Positions 26,665 through 36,093 of a DNA stretch of 64,000 nt are shown here, in pieces; position 1 is the first letter of the stretch; each line of letters begins with the position of its first letter. This DNA is from Alphaproteobacteria bacterium (GTDB lineage Bacteria; Pseudomonadota; Alphaproteobacteria; CASFRQ01; SAAU01): assembly GCA_009929265.1 (NCBI GenBank), contig SAAU01000005.1, positions 51,898-115,897 of the forward strand. The letters run 5' to 3'. The notes beneath the pieces were generated by a model. The model was not told where the DNA came from. It saw only the letters and a program-made list of their open reading frames with translations, and searched no databases. The position numbers and the translations under genes were made by a program.

Positions 26665-27468
26665 ATGACAAAAATTCATCCCTCCAGTGTTATTGATTCA
26701 AAAGCCGAAATTGCTGATGATGTTGAAATTGGCCCTTTTTGTACCGTAGGTCCAAATGTTGTCTTAAAATCAGGGGTTAAGTTGATTTCCCATGCCGTTA
26801 TTGATGGCCGGACTGAAGTTGGTGCCAGAACAGTTGTGTATCCCTTTGCCGCTTTAGGAATGCTTTCCCAACATAAAATGAGCCATTCTGACGAGGCACG
26901 TCTTGTCATTGGCGAAGATAATATCTTTAGAGAGCATACAACAGCCCATGTTGGTTCTCCTGTTGATAAAATGATAACAACGATTGGAAACAGAAACTTG
27001 TTCTTGGTTGGGTCTCATGTGGCTCATGATTGTATCTTGGGGGATGATATTGTTATGAGTAATTGTGCCGCATTAGCCGGTCATGTTCAAGTTGGTAATT
27101 TTGCCATTATCAGCGGACTTGCAGGCGTTCATCAATTTACAAGAATTGGCGAACACGCGATGATTGGTGCGATGGCTGCTGTTATTCGAGATGTGATTCC
27201 TTATGGATTGGCAACAGGAAATCATGCGCATTTAGATGGCTTGAATTTAATTGGTTTAAAAAGACGTGGGTTTAACCAAAAAGATGTGTTGGAAGCCTTA
27301 AAAGTCTATAAGCTTATTTTTAAGAAAAAGGAAGGCACTTTCCTTGAAAGAATTGATGAAGCCAAAGATCTTTATGGTGAAAATCCTTTGGTAAAAAATA
27401 TTATCACTTTCTTAAAAGAAGATACAAAACGTCAATTCTGTATGGCAGAAGGAAACGAAGAGGTCTAA
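26665..27468 (+). CDS. lpxA: UDP-GlcNAc O-acyltransferase
   Basis: LpxA (267 residues) carries out the first acylation of lipid A synthesis. The N-terminal beta-helix of hexapeptide repeats begins IHPSSVIDSKAEIADDVEIG. The catalytic His is in GSHVAHDCILGDD, and GVHQFTRIGEHAMIGA marks the acyl-chain ruler region. A helical C-terminal domain completes it. It lies between fabZ and lpxI with gaps of 12 and 4 bases. Confidence 0.97.
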   Translation: MTKIHPSSVIDSKAEIADDVEIGPFCTVGPNVVLKSGVKLISHAVIDGRTEVGARTVVYPFAALGMLSQHKMSHSDEARLVIGEDNIFREHTTAHVGSPVDKMITTIGNRNLFLVGSHVAHDCILGDDIVMSNCAALAGHVQVGNFAIISGLAGVHQFTRIGEHAMIGAMAAVIRDVIPYGLATGNHAHLDGLNLIGLKRRGFNQKDVLEALKVYKLIFKKKEGTFLERIDEAKDLYGENPLVKNIITFLKEDTKRQFCMAEGNEEV

Positions 27469-27472
27469 AAAA

Positions 27473-28276
27473 ATGGCTTTAGGAATTATTGCAGGCAGAG
27501 GGGCGCTCCCCTTAAAAGTTGCCTTAAAATGCAAAGAAGAAGGAAAAGATTTTTTTGTGGTTGCCTTAAAAGGGGCCGCAGATATTTCTTCCTATCAAGG
27601 GATGCCGTCTCTTGAGGTGCGTTTAGGGGAATTTGGCAAGATTCTTAAGGCTTTTAAGAAAGCTCATGTTAAAGAAATTGTTATTATTGGCGGGGTTCAA
27701 CGTCCTTCTTTTAAAGAGCTTCTCCCTGATTTACGGGGCTTAAAATTTTTTGCAAAAGTTGGCACGTCTTTTACAGGGGATAATGATTTGTTATCCTTAG
27801 CGGTTCAAGAGTTGGAACTTGAAGGGTTTAAGGTTGTGGGGATTCATACTTTGTTGCCGGAACTTATGACGCCAAAAGGGGTTTTGACAAAGACTTCCCC
27901 TTCAAAAGAGCAAGCGGCTTTTTTTGAAAAAGGCATTCATCTTGCCAAAGAAATTGGGCGCTTGGATATTGGGCAAGCCGTTGTTTTGCAAAAGGATTTG
28001 GTTTTGGGCGTTGAAGGCATTGAAGGCACAGATGCTTTAATTTCACGCACAGCTGGACTAAAAAGAAAAGAGATAGCGCCGGTTTTGTTTAAGGTTTGTA
28101 AACCAAATCAAGAAAAACGGGTGGATTTACCCGCCTCTGGCCTTAAAACTTTAGAAAATCTTTATCAAAATGGGTTTGCGGGCCTTGTTTTGGAGGCGGG
28201 GGCAACTTTGATGGCTGATAAAGAAGAAATGATTGCTTTTGCCAATAAACATAAGCTTTTTATTGTTGGATTTTAG
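27473..28276 (+). CDS. lpxI: UDP-2,3-diacylglucosamine pyrophosphatase LpxI
   Basis: A 267-residue protein with the two LpxI domains (formerly DUF1009). It starts LGIIAGRGALPLKVA, and its C-terminal half has EGTDALISRTAGL and GLVLEAGATLMADKEE. LpxI replaces LpxH in alphaproteobacteria and hydrolyses UDP-2,3-diacylglucosamine to lipid X. Position between lpxA and lpxB is the standard one. Confidence 0.95.
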   Translation: MALGIIAGRGALPLKVALKCKEEGKDFFVVALKGAADISSYQGMPSLEVRLGEFGKILKAFKKAHVKEIVIIGGVQRPSFKELLPDLRGLKFFAKVGTSFTGDNDLLSLAVQELELEGFKVVGIHTLLPELMTPKGVLTKTSPSKEQAAFFEKGIHLAKEIGRLDIGQAVVLQKDLVLGVEGIEGTDALISRTAGLKRKEIAPVLFKVCKPNQEKRVDLPASGLKTLENLYQNGFAGLVLEAGATLMADKEEMIAFANKHKLFIVGF

Positions 28277-28294
28277 ATTTTTTTTGAGGGAACA

Positions 28295-29452
28295 ATGCAA
28301 GATAAAACACTCAGAGTCTATTTAATCGCAGGAGAACCGTCGGGGGATCTTCTGGGCTCTCGGTTGATGCGTGCCTTAAAGAAACAAGGGCCTGTGTCCT
28401 TTTTTGGATTGGGAGGCGAAACCATGCAGATGGAAGGGCTTTCCTCTTTATTTGATATTAAAGAGCTTTCCATTATGGGCTTTTTGGAAATTGTGCCTAA
28501 AATTCCACATCTATTAAAACGGATGCGGCAAGTTATCCTTGATATTGAAAGGGTAAAGCCCGATATTGTCGTCACGATAGATAGCTGGAGCTTTTCAGTT
28601 GCTATTCACAAGCGTTTAATTAAAAGAGGGTGTAAAATCCCTCGGGTGCATTATGTAGCCCCTCAAGCTTGGGCTTGGAAAAAGGGACGGGCAAAGCATT
28701 TGAAAGATTTGGTGGGATGCGTTTTTTCTTTACTTCCCTACGAAAAGGACTTTTTTGCCCCTTATAAAGCCCCTCTTTACTATGTTGGGCATCCTGTAAT
28801 TGAAGGCGGAGCCGACTTAGGGGACAAGGAGCGTTTTTATAAAACACATCATTTTAGACGGGATGATTTTATTGTTTGCCTCTTGCCGGGAAGTCGCCAA
28901 AATGAGGTAAAATATTTGCTTCCTGTTTTTAAGGAAATTGTGCCCCAATTAAAGGTGCTTCATCCGCGTTTAAAACTAGTTATTCCAACGGTTGATACGG
29001 TTTCAAAAACGGTAAAAGACTATGTAAAAGATTGGACGTGTCCTGTTCTATTTCTTAAAGGAGAAAAGGAAAGATACGATGCTTTTGCTGCAGCAAAGGG
29101 GGCGATTGCGGCCTCTGGAACGGTCAGCTTAGAACTTTCAATGAGTAAATTGCCGCATATTGTGGTCTATAAAGTGAATAAATTGACGGCTCTCTTAGCG
29201 CGTTTTTTACTTCATATAAAATTTGTAAATTTAGTTAACATTTTGGAAAATAAAGAGATTATTCCAGAGTTGATTCAAGAAAAATGCACAGCTCCTTTAA
29301 TCATTGAAACTTTTGAAAAGACAATTCGAAACGAGGGAAAGGCGCAAAAACAGGGCGTTCTAAAAGCGCTTCAAAAATTGGGGTATGGCGAGGCGCAATC
29401 TCCAAGTGAAAAAGCGGCTAATAAAATAAGGGAGATAGTAAATGGGCAATAA
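28295..29452 (+). CDS. lpxB: Lipid-A-disaccharide synthase
   Basis: A 385-residue GT19 glycosyltransferase joining lipid X and UDP-diacylglucosamine. VYLIAGEPSGDLLGSRLM at the N-terminus, APQAWAWKKGRAKHLKD and LLPGSRQNEVKYLLPVF are family signatures. GAGGGA lies six bases before the ATG. It overlaps the GST-like gene by 11 bases. LpxC, LpxK and the Kdo transferase are not in the window. Confidence 0.96.
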   Translation: MQDKTLRVYLIAGEPSGDLLGSRLMRALKKQGPVSFFGLGGETMQMEGLSSLFDIKELSIMGFLEIVPKIPHLLKRMRQVILDIERVKPDIVVTIDSWSFSVAIHKRLIKRGCKIPRVHYVAPQAWAWKKGRAKHLKDLVGCVFSLLPYEKDFFAPYKAPLYYVGHPVIEGGADLGDKERFYKTHHFRRDDFIVCLLPGSRQNEVKYLLPVFKEIVPQLKVLHPRLKLVIPTVDTVSKTVKDYVKDWTCPVLFLKGEKERYDAFAAAKGAIAASGTVSLELSMSKLPHIVVYKVNKLTALLARFLLHIKFVNLVNILENKEIIPELIQEKCTAPLIIETFEKTIRNEGKAQKQGVLKALQKLGYGEAQSPSEKAANKIREIVNGQ

Positions 29453-30119
29453 AGTTCTTTACTATTATTCCCTCAATCCCTTTTCTCGAAAAGTTCGCTT
29501 CGTTATGAATGAAAAAGGGATGACTTATGATTTATCGCTTTTGAAGCCTTGGGAAATTGATACGGATTTTTTGCTCATGAATCCTGCGGGGGATTTACCT
29601 GTTTTAAAAGAAGAAACAGGTCAAATTTTATCCAACCATACGGCTATTTGTGAATATTTGGATGAGGTAAAAGCCATTCCCTCTTTATTTGGGCAGACCC
29701 CTTTTGAACGGGCAGAAGTTCGACGTTTGGTGGAATGGTTTGACGTTAAATTTTACAATGAAGTTGAATCCTATTTCCTAAATGAGTTGGTGTATAAACG
29801 CTTGTCTTTACTTAAAAAAGAACCTGAAACGAAGGTGTTAAGGGCGGCGCGACATAACCTAAAAACACACATAGAATATTTGAACTATTTAATTGATAGG
29901 CGTAATTTTTTGGCGGGAAGATCTTTGTCTTTGGCCGATTTTGATGTGGTTGCTCATCTGTCTGTTTTGGACTATTTGGGAGAGGTTCCTTGGGAGCAAT
30001 ATCAGGCCTTAAAGTCTTGGTATGCCATCATGAAATCGCGTCCGTCTTTTCGTTCAATTTTAAATGAGAGAATACTTGAATTTTCACCGCCATCATATTA
30101 TGATGACTTAGACTTTTAA
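29442..30119 (+). CDS. Glutathione S-transferase-like protein
   Basis: The 225-residue product has a thioredoxin-like N-terminal domain (YYYSLNPFSRKVRFVMNEKG, then NPAGDLPVL with the cis-Pro, and SNHTAICEYLDE) and an all-helical C-terminal domain with SLADFDVVAHLSVLDYLG. The Ser near residue 9 is a possible catalytic residue. It may conjugate glutathione, or be a stringent-starvation-like factor; substrate unknown. It starts inside lpxB with GGAG upstream. Confidence 0.85.
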   Translation: MGNKVLYYYSLNPFSRKVRFVMNEKGMTYDLSLLKPWEIDTDFLLMNPAGDLPVLKEETGQILSNHTAICEYLDEVKAIPSLFGQTPFERAEVRRLVEWFDVKFYNEVESYFLNELVYKRLSLLKKEPETKVLRAARHNLKTHIEYLNYLIDRRNFLAGRSLSLADFDVVAHLSVLDYLGEVPWEQYQALKSWYAIMKSRPSFRSILNERILEFSPPSYYDDLDF

Positions 30120-30137
30120 TAAAGAAAGGGGCTTTTG

Positions 30138-30530
30138 ATGAAAAAGTGGATTTTTATAGCTCTTGGCTGCTTGGGATTATCGGCCTGTGGAACAGGTCAA
30201 ACGATTTTCTATTGGCAACAAGAAGGGATTGGGCCTTTAAAATTTTCTAGAGATCATGAGTTTTGCTTAGGAAAAGCAAATTATTTTTCATGGACATGGC
30301 CTGCCTGGCCTCCAGGAACGGAACCGTTGTTGGAGCTTCGCTTTGATAATGATGCCTCAAACGGGATTTGGGCCAACTTTGTGCCGTATTTAGGCGCCCA
30401 AGAAGTTTACGTCAATTCAAAAGTTGACGATAGCAATATGTCCCCAAGCGTCTATGAAAGATGTATGGTTCAAAAGGGCTATAAACATCGTCGTCCAAAT
30501 ATCATCAGCCGTCATGTAATGCCTAAATAG
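30138..30530 (+). CDS. Small lipoprotein, function unknown
   Basis: A 130-residue protein with a lipobox, LGLSACG, so residue 18 or so is the lipidated Cys. Two further cysteines, in HEFCLGKANYF and YERCMVQKGY, may form a disulfide; a late CMxxKGY-type ending is common among small envelope lipoproteins. It is Trp-rich (WTWPAWPPG). The ATG at 30138, with AAAGGGG upstream, is preferred to the TTG just before. It lies between the GST-like gene and a glycosyltransferase on the same strand. Confidence 0.75.
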   Translation: MKKWIFIALGCLGLSACGTGQTIFYWQQEGIGPLKFSRDHEFCLGKANYFSWTWPAWPPGTEPLLELRFDNDASNGIWANFVPYLGAQEVYVNSKVDDSNMSPSVYERCMVQKGYKHRRPNIISRHVMPK

Positions 30531-30556
30531 ATTTTTTATCAAAAAAAGAGGATAAA

Positions 30557-31687
30557 ATGAATAAACCTGTTATTATGCAAATCCTTCCAGCCTTAAATCA
30601 AGGGGGTGTGGAACGAGGGACAATTGAAATGGCGACGGCTTTGAAAAAAGCAAATTGGCCAAATTTCGTCGTTTCCGCTGGGGGAAAGTTGACATCAGAA
30701 TTGGATAAATTGGGGGTGGAACATATTACGCTTCCTGTGGCCTCCAAAAATCCGCTTAGAATGCTTGTGAATGTTTTGATTTTAGTTCAAATTATTAAAG
30801 AAAAAAAGGTCGGCATTATTCATGCAAGATCTAGAGCGCCTGCGTGGTCGGCTTATTGGGCATCAAAGATAACAAAGGTTCCTTTTTTAACAACCTTTCA
30901 TGGGGTGTATAATATCGGCGGTTCTTCTTTGAAAAAATGGTATAATTCTGTGATGACACGCGGAAAACTTATCATTGCCGTTTCCAATTTTGTGGGGCGT
31001 CATATTCAAGAAAATTATGGGATTTCTTCTGATAAAATTCGGGTTATTCATCGGGGCGCTGATATTGAAAAATTCAATCCTTCTTTGGTTTCTGCCGAAC
31101 GGATTACGGCTTTACTTCAAAAATGGAATTTGAAAAAAGATAGGCCTATTATTATGCTTCCAGGTCGTTTAACACGATGGAAAGGGCAACTGGTTTTATT
31201 GGAAGCTTTGACTTTAATGGAAAATAAAAATTGTTTTTGTTTGTTTTTAGGATCCGATCAGGGACGCAAAGCTTATAGCCAAGAGTTAAAAGACTATATT
31301 AAGAAAAATGGGTTAATTGGACGCGTTGCTTTTGTGGATTCTTGTTCAGATATGCCAGCTGCTTATCGTTTTAGTGATGTCGTGGTGTCAGCTTCGACTG
31401 ATCCAGAGGCTTTTGGCCGCGTTATTCCTGAGGCACAAGCCATGGGATGTTTGGTTGTGGCCAGTCGTCATGGCGGGGCAACTGAGACGATAGAACCCGA
31501 AAAAACAGGGCTTTTTGCAGAGGTTGGAAATGCATCTTCTTTAGCAGGAGCTTTAGATAGATTGCTTTCAATGAACGAGGCGGATAAAGAAAAAATGATT
31601 GCCGATTCCATTGATTCTGTTCGCTCTGACTTTTCGGTTCAAAAAATGTGTGAAAAAACCTTAAAAGTGTATGAGGAGCTTTCTTAA
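30557..31687 (+). CDS. Glycosyltransferase family 4
   Basis: A 376-residue GT-B enzyme. The N-terminal domain begins PALNQGGVERGTIEMATAL, and the C-terminal donor site shows PGRLTRWKGQLVLLEAL, SASTDPEAFGRVIPEAQAMG and the E-x7-E pattern (EAFGRVIPE) of retaining GT4 enzymes. It probably adds a sugar to LPS core or another surface glycan, given its place at the end of the lipid A run. The acceptor is unknown. Confidence 0.88.
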   Translation: MNKPVIMQILPALNQGGVERGTIEMATALKKANWPNFVVSAGGKLTSELDKLGVEHITLPVASKNPLRMLVNVLILVQIIKEKKVGIIHARSRAPAWSAYWASKITKVPFLTTFHGVYNIGGSSLKKWYNSVMTRGKLIIAVSNFVGRHIQENYGISSDKIRVIHRGADIEKFNPSLVSAERITALLQKWNLKKDRPIIMLPGRLTRWKGQLVLLEALTLMENKNCFCLFLGSDQGRKAYSQELKDYIKKNGLIGRVAFVDSCSDMPAAYRFSDVVVSASTDPEAFGRVIPEAQAMGCLVVASRHGGATETIEPEKTGLFAEVGNASSLAGALDRLLSMNEADKEKMIADSIDSVRSDFSVQKMCEKTLKVYEELS

Positions 31688-31720
31688 AAAAGCGAATCAC
31701 ATGTTCTGATAAAAAAGGAA

Positions 31721-31747
31721 AGGGGCTTTTTTTAAAGCCTCTTTTTT
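31721..31747 (+). terminator. Intrinsic terminator ending the envelope run
   Basis: AGGGGCTTT (31721-31729) pairs with AAAGCCTCT (31734-31742), with one G-U pair, followed by six T residues. It stands 34 bases past the glycosyltransferase stop. Confidence 0.75.
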
Positions 31748-31757
31748 ATGATTTTAA

Positions 31758-31786
31758 TTGGCTCTTTTGAAAATAAAAGCTATAAA
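31758..31786 (+). promoter_or_regulatory. Putative pepP promoter
   Basis: TTGGCT (31758-31763), a 17-base spacer and TATAAA (31781-31786), directly after the terminator and 29 bases before the pepP ATG. Confidence 0.6.
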
Positions 31787-31815
31787 GGAAAAAAGAGTAT
31801 GTTTAAGGGGAAATT

Positions 31816-33426
31816 ATGTTTCAAAAATTTTTAGAGGAAAGAAAAATAGAGGGATTTCTTTTTTCTTTTTCATCAGATAGCTTAATAACACCGTTTGAAA
31901 AACGATTGTTTAAGGTGACAGGATTTACAGGATCTTTTGGAATAGCCCTTATCTTAAAAGAGGAACAAATTTTATTTACAGATGCAAGGTATTTATTGCA
32001 GGCCCCGACAGAAACCTCTTTTCTTGTGCAAGATATTTCAAAGCTAAAGGAGAAACTTAGCTCTTTAAAAAAGGGAATGAGAATTGGGTTTGATGCTTCT
32101 TGTCATAGTGTGTTGGGGGCGGAAACCTTAAAAAAATTACTCAAAGGGAAGAAGCTGGTCCCCACAGAAAATATAGCCGATGTTCTTTTTGGAAAAGAGG
32201 AAATTTTACCTTATGAAATCTTTGATTATTCTGTTTCAGGGCAAAGTGTTTTGGAGAAAATAAAAACGCTTTCTTTATTTATCAAGAAGGAAAAAGGGGA
32301 TTTTTTAATCATTTCAAACGCTGCAAATGTTGCGTGGCTTTTAAATAAACGCAGCAAAAGGGCATTTACGCCTGTTTTGTTTCAAACGCTTCTTGTTTCA
32401 AAAGAAGGGGAGGTGTATGAGCTTTCTAAAGATAATTTTGCTGATTTAAAAGGAAAAACCCTTCTGTATGATAAGAGCGAGCTTGCCTTTTCCCTTTTAT
32501 TGAAAGGAGAGGCTGAAGGGGTTCATTTTAAAAGTATTCCAACGCCAATCTTAAAAATGAAGGCGGTGAAAACTCCGCTTGAATGTCAGAAATTTCAAGA
32601 GATATCTTTAACGGAAAGTCGCCTTTTAACGCAGTTTTTAATGGAAATGAAAACCGAATCTGTTGAAAAGAAGACAGAGTGTTCTGTTCTTGAACGCCTT
32701 ATAGTTCTTCGGCAAGAGGAGGTCTCCTATTTGGGGGAAAGTTTCCCTGCGATTTCCAGTGTGGCAGATCATAGCGCGGTTGTGCATTATATTCCAACGC
32801 CTCTGACAGATAAGCCTTTGTCAAAAAACGCAATATACCTTTTAGATACAGGAGGGCATTATTTTGGGGGCACGACAGATGTGACAAGGACTGTGTGTTT
32901 AGGGCAAGACGCTTCCCTTTTTCAAAAGCAAATTTATACGCGCGTTTTGAAAGGGCATATTGCTTTGGCAAAAGCGGAATTTGATGAAAAAACATCGGGC
33001 GCTAAGCTAGATGGTTTGGCGCGAACTTCTCTAAATCAAATCAAGCTGGATTACGCGCATAGCACATCTCACGGAATTGGAAATTGCCTCCATGTTCATG
33101 AAACGCCCCCCATTTTGTCGCCAAATGCCAAAAAACAAACGTTGAAAGAGGGGATGATTCTTTCCAATGAGCCGGGGTGTTATCTTGAAGGCAAGTTTGG
33201 GGTCAGAATCGAAAATATGATGCAGGTCATTCGAAAAGAAAATGGAAAGTTAGGCTTTTTGATGCTCAGCCTTATCCCTTTTGATGTGGACTTAATTGAT
33301 TTTTCTTTGCTTTCTAAAGAGGAAACGGATTTTTTAAGTGCATATAATCGTGAAATTGAAGCAAAGGTTTTGCCTTTTATTCCTCAAGAGTTGAAAAAAG
33401 AACTTGAACGGCATTTGTTTTCTTGA
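31816..33426 (+). CDS. pepP: Xaa-Pro aminopeptidase (M24B)
   Basis: A 536-residue metallopeptidase removing an N-terminal residue ahead of proline. It has two creatinase-like N-terminal domains and a pita-bread catalytic domain from about residue 255. Metal ligands are visible: the Asp pair in LDTGGHYFGGTTDVTRT, the His in STSHGIGNCLHVHETPP, and the Glu residues in NEPGCYLEGKFGVRIENM. The length matches the long (three-domain) aminopeptidase P form found in eukaryotes and many alphaproteobacteria. GGGG precedes the ATG. Confidence 0.93.
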   Translation: MFQKFLEERKIEGFLFSFSSDSLITPFEKRLFKVTGFTGSFGIALILKEEQILFTDARYLLQAPTETSFLVQDISKLKEKLSSLKKGMRIGFDASCHSVLGAETLKKLLKGKKLVPTENIADVLFGKEEILPYEIFDYSVSGQSVLEKIKTLSLFIKKEKGDFLIISNAANVAWLLNKRSKRAFTPVLFQTLLVSKEGEVYELSKDNFADLKGKTLLYDKSELAFSLLLKGEAEGVHFKSIPTPILKMKAVKTPLECQKFQEISLTESRLLTQFLMEMKTESVEKKTECSVLERLIVLRQEEVSYLGESFPAISSVADHSAVVHYIPTPLTDKPLSKNAIYLLDTGGHYFGGTTDVTRTVCLGQDASLFQKQIYTRVLKGHIALAKAEFDEKTSGAKLDGLARTSLNQIKLDYAHSTSHGIGNCLHVHETPPILSPNAKKQTLKEGMILSNEPGCYLEGKFGVRIENMMQVIRKENGKLGFLMLSLIPFDVDLIDFSLLSKEETDFLSAYNREIEAKVLPFIPQELKKELERHLFS

Positions 33427-33515
33427 AAAGCATACGAAAAATCAAAAGAGGGGTTTCTTTTTTTTTAGATTTGAGCTATCTTAAAGAAAGTTTGAATCTC
33501 TTCTAAGGGGAAAAA

Positions 33516-34814
33516 GTGTTTCGGTTTATAAATTCGGTTATTGATAAAGCGTTTTGCAAAAAAAGTTGTGTCCTTTTGAAACAGGGAGAAGCTAAGAGTT
33601 TTTCTTTGTCCCCAAAGGCACAAATGCTTTGGTTGTTTGGGGTTGTTTTGCTTATTCAATGGGGAATTTTCACCAGCTTCTTTTTCTTTTCTTTAAACAA
33701 AAACGTTCAAACAAAAGAACAAAAAGTGATGAATGTTTCAAGCTCTTATGCTTCTTTGTTAGCTCAGGTTGAAGTGTATAAGGAACGTTTGGACGATCTG
33801 CAACATAAATATGATGAAAATCAGGAGTTAGCGTTTAGCTTATTAAAAGAAAAAGATGTCGATGTCTTTACGAAAAATAAAAAGGCGCGTCAGTTTTTAT
33901 CCGAAGCAGATAAATTTAAAGACGAAATGGCTTTAATGCGAAAGAAAATTGCCTCTTTGGCTTCTGTTTTGGAAATTCATGATAAACAATCGCCTGCTTA
34001 TGAAAGTGAAAAACTTCTCTATGAACGGGATAAGGCCTTAAAAGAGGCGGATAAACTTCGTCGTGAATTAAAGCAAACGCAAGAGCTGGTTATTGATATC
34101 CAAAATTCACAAAAAAAGACTTTGGATCAAATGGATTCGCTTTTGGGAAAATCGGTCTTAAAGGTTGAAGGAAACTTAAAAGGGGTCGAAAAGGTCTTAA
34201 AAAAGGCAGGGGTTCAGGTTTCAAGGTTAGCCAAACGCTTATCTGAAAATGACGAAAATGGACAAGGGGGGCCTTTTATTCCTGAAAATTCTTCCTATCT
34301 TGTCAGTCAAGAAAATACAAATAAGCTTTCTAGTCTTTATGAGGAAATGACGTATTTTAATGCGCTTTTAAAAGTGCAAGAAATATTGCCTTTAGGAAAT
34401 CCTTTGCAAGGTAAAACAAGGGTCACTTGCGCCTTTGGACACAGAAAGGATCCTTTTACAGGACGACGGGCGCGTCATGAAGGAATTGATATTTCATCCA
34501 AAATTGATACGAAAATTGCCGTTCAAGCGGATGGAAAAGTTTTACGCGCGTGGCCCAATGGGGCCTATGGGAATTTTGTTGAAATTCAACATAAGTTAGG
34601 GTTTCGAACACGCTATGGCCATCTTAAAAAGATTTTAGTTAAGAAGGGTCAAGTCGTTAAAAAGGGCGATGTTATTGGAATTATGGGCAATACAGGACGT
34701 TCCACAGGTCCTCATTTGCATTATGAGATACGGGTCAATCGTAAAGTGATTAACCCCTATCGGTTTATTAGAACAAAAAGAATAGATAAAAAGGGGAATA
34801 TTGAAAATGGCTAA
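33516..34814 (+). CDS. M23 family peptidoglycan endopeptidase, membrane-anchored
   Basis: A 432-residue protein with one membrane anchor at about residues 38-60, a long coiled coil (about 65-240), and a C-terminal LytM domain. Zinc ligands appear in CAFGHRKDPFTGRRARHEGIDI-type sequence (HxxxD) and in TGPHLHYEIRVN (HxH). All are present, so it is predicted to be active on peptide cross-links rather than a degenerate activator. The start is GTG with AAGGGG five bases upstream. It overlaps the bactofilin gene by eight bases, a pairing known from cell-shape modules. Confidence 0.9.
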   Translation: MFRFINSVIDKAFCKKSCVLLKQGEAKSFSLSPKAQMLWLFGVVLLIQWGIFTSFFFFSLNKNVQTKEQKVMNVSSSYASLLAQVEVYKERLDDLQHKYDENQELAFSLLKEKDVDVFTKNKKARQFLSEADKFKDEMALMRKKIASLASVLEIHDKQSPAYESEKLLYERDKALKEADKLRRELKQTQELVIDIQNSQKKTLDQMDSLLGKSVLKVEGNLKGVEKVLKKAGVQVSRLAKRLSENDENGQGGPFIPENSSYLVSQENTNKLSSLYEEMTYFNALLKVQEILPLGNPLQGKTRVTCAFGHRKDPFTGRRARHEGIDISSKIDTKIAVQADGKVLRAWPNGAYGNFVEIQHKLGFRTRYGHLKKILVKKGQVVKKGDVIGIMGNTGRSTGPHLHYEIRVNRKVINPYRFIRTKRIDKKGNIENG

Positions 34815-35205
34815 AAATGATGAAATTTCTTTGATTAGTGCTGATTTATTTGTCTCTGGTGATGTCATCGGGGAAAATGCTTTGCATATTGAAGGACGGG
34901 TTGAGGGCAATATCCGCACCCGCTCTGTCAGCATTGGCGTGAATGGTATTGTTGTGGGGTCAATTCAAGCCGATTATCTTGAAATTCACGGCTCTGTTTC
35001 AGGTCAAATCAATGCGCGCTCTGTTAAGTTAACAAATACAGCTCGTGTTGAAGGGGATATCACGCATGAAGTTCTTTCGATTGAACCAGGTGCTGTTTTG
35101 GAAGGGCGTTGCCATAGACAAGACGATCCTATCAATGCTAAAGAGGGAGAAAAAGATAAAATGTTAACAGATAAAACAGAGGAATCTTTAGCTCTTAAAG
35201 ATTAA
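34807..35205 (+). CDS. Bactofilin
   Basis: A 132-residue polymer-forming cytoskeletal protein (DUF583). The core is a repetitive right-handed beta-helix (GDVIGENALHIEGRVEGNI, then GSIQADYLEIHGSVSGQI and similar six-residue turns). The terminal tails are charged and non-repetitive. Bactofilins form membrane-associated filaments that localise cell wall enzymes, often with an M23 peptidase encoded next door, as here. The ATG at 34807 is favoured; a TTG at 34801 is possible. Confidence 0.92.
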   Translation: MAKNDEISLISADLFVSGDVIGENALHIEGRVEGNIRTRSVSIGVNGIVVGSIQADYLEIHGSVSGQINARSVKLTNTARVEGDITHEVLSIEPGAVLEGRCHRQDDPINAKEGEKDKMLTDKTEESLALKD

Positions 35206-35217
35206 AAGGAGGTTTAT

Positions 35218-36093
35218 ATGTTTCAAGGAGTTTTTACAGCTTTAGCAACGCCTTTTAAAAAAGACGGTTCTATTGACGAAAAGGCCTATCAAGATCTAAT
35301 TGAATGGCAAATTTTGGAAGGAATTAACGGGTTGGTGCCTTGTGGAACAACAGGGGAAGCGGCCACAATGTCGAATAAAGAACATATGCGTGCGATTGCC
35401 CTTTGTGTTGAAGCGGCCCATCATCGGGTGCCTGTTTTGGCAGGGACGGGGTGTAATTCAACATTAAAGACGATTGAAACAACGTTAGAGGCCAAAAAGC
35501 TGGGTATTGATGGGGCTTTAGTTGTTGCTCCCTACTACAACAAACCAACACAAGAAGGGCTCTATCAGCATTTTAAGGCCGTTCATGATGCCGTTCAGAT
35601 GCCTATTGTTCTTTACAATGTTCCAGGACGCACAAAAGTTGATATTTCAGTTGAAACAGTGGCGCGTTTGGCAAAGCTTCCGTTTATTGCGGGGATTAAG
35701 GATGCCACAGGGGATTTGGCGCGCGTCACAGAAACAAAAGCTGTTGTGAAAAAAGAATTTCGCCAACTTTGTGGGGAAGATGCTTTGGCTTTAGGCTTTT
35801 TGGCTCAAGGTGGAGACGGATTGGTTTCGGTTTCTTCAAATGTGATGCCTCGGGTGATTTCTGATATTCAAAAAGCATGGAGAGCAGGTGATGTTCAAAA
35901 GGCGCAAGAGCTGTCCTTAAAAATTGCAGCCCTTCATAAGGTGATGTTTATGGAAACAAATCCAATGCCTGTTAAGTATGCTTTATCTTTAATGGGAAAA
36001 GCAGAAGGCACATTGCGCCTTCCTATGGTTGAAGTGACAGACGCTTCAAAAGAAAAAATAAAACAAACGCTTGAGGTGTTAAAGGTTATCTAA
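35218..36093 (+). CDS. dapA: 4-hydroxy-tetrahydrodipicolinate synthase
   Basis: A 291-residue class I aldolase condensing pyruvate and aspartate semialdehyde for lysine and meso-diaminopimelate. GTTGEAATMSNKEH is the carboxylate-binding loop, YNVPGRTKVD holds the catalytic Tyr, and the Schiff-base Lys is in AGIKDATGDLARV. A perfect AAAGGAGG site precedes the ATG. The stop overlaps smpB as TAATG. Keeping DAP synthesis fits the peptidoglycan genes nearby. Confidence 0.95.
   Translation: MFQGVFTALATPFKKDGSIDEKAYQDLIEWQILEGINGLVPCGTTGEAATMSNKEHMRAIALCVEAAHHRVPVLAGTGCNSTLKTIETTLEAKKLGIDGALVVAPYYNKPTQEGLYQHFKAVHDAVQMPIVLYNVPGRTKVDISVETVARLAKLPFIAGIKDATGDLARVTETKAVVKKEFRQLCGEDALALGFLAQGGDGLVSVSSNVMPRVISDIQKAWRAGDVQKAQELSLKIAALHKVMFMETNPMPVKYALSLMGKAEGTLRLPMVEVTDASKEKIKQTLEVLKVI

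Noticed and set aside
29442..30119. SspA (stringent starvation protein) assignment for the GST-like gene
   Set aside because: The fold fits, but the sequence lacks the conserved SspA surface motif as I know it, so only the general family is given.
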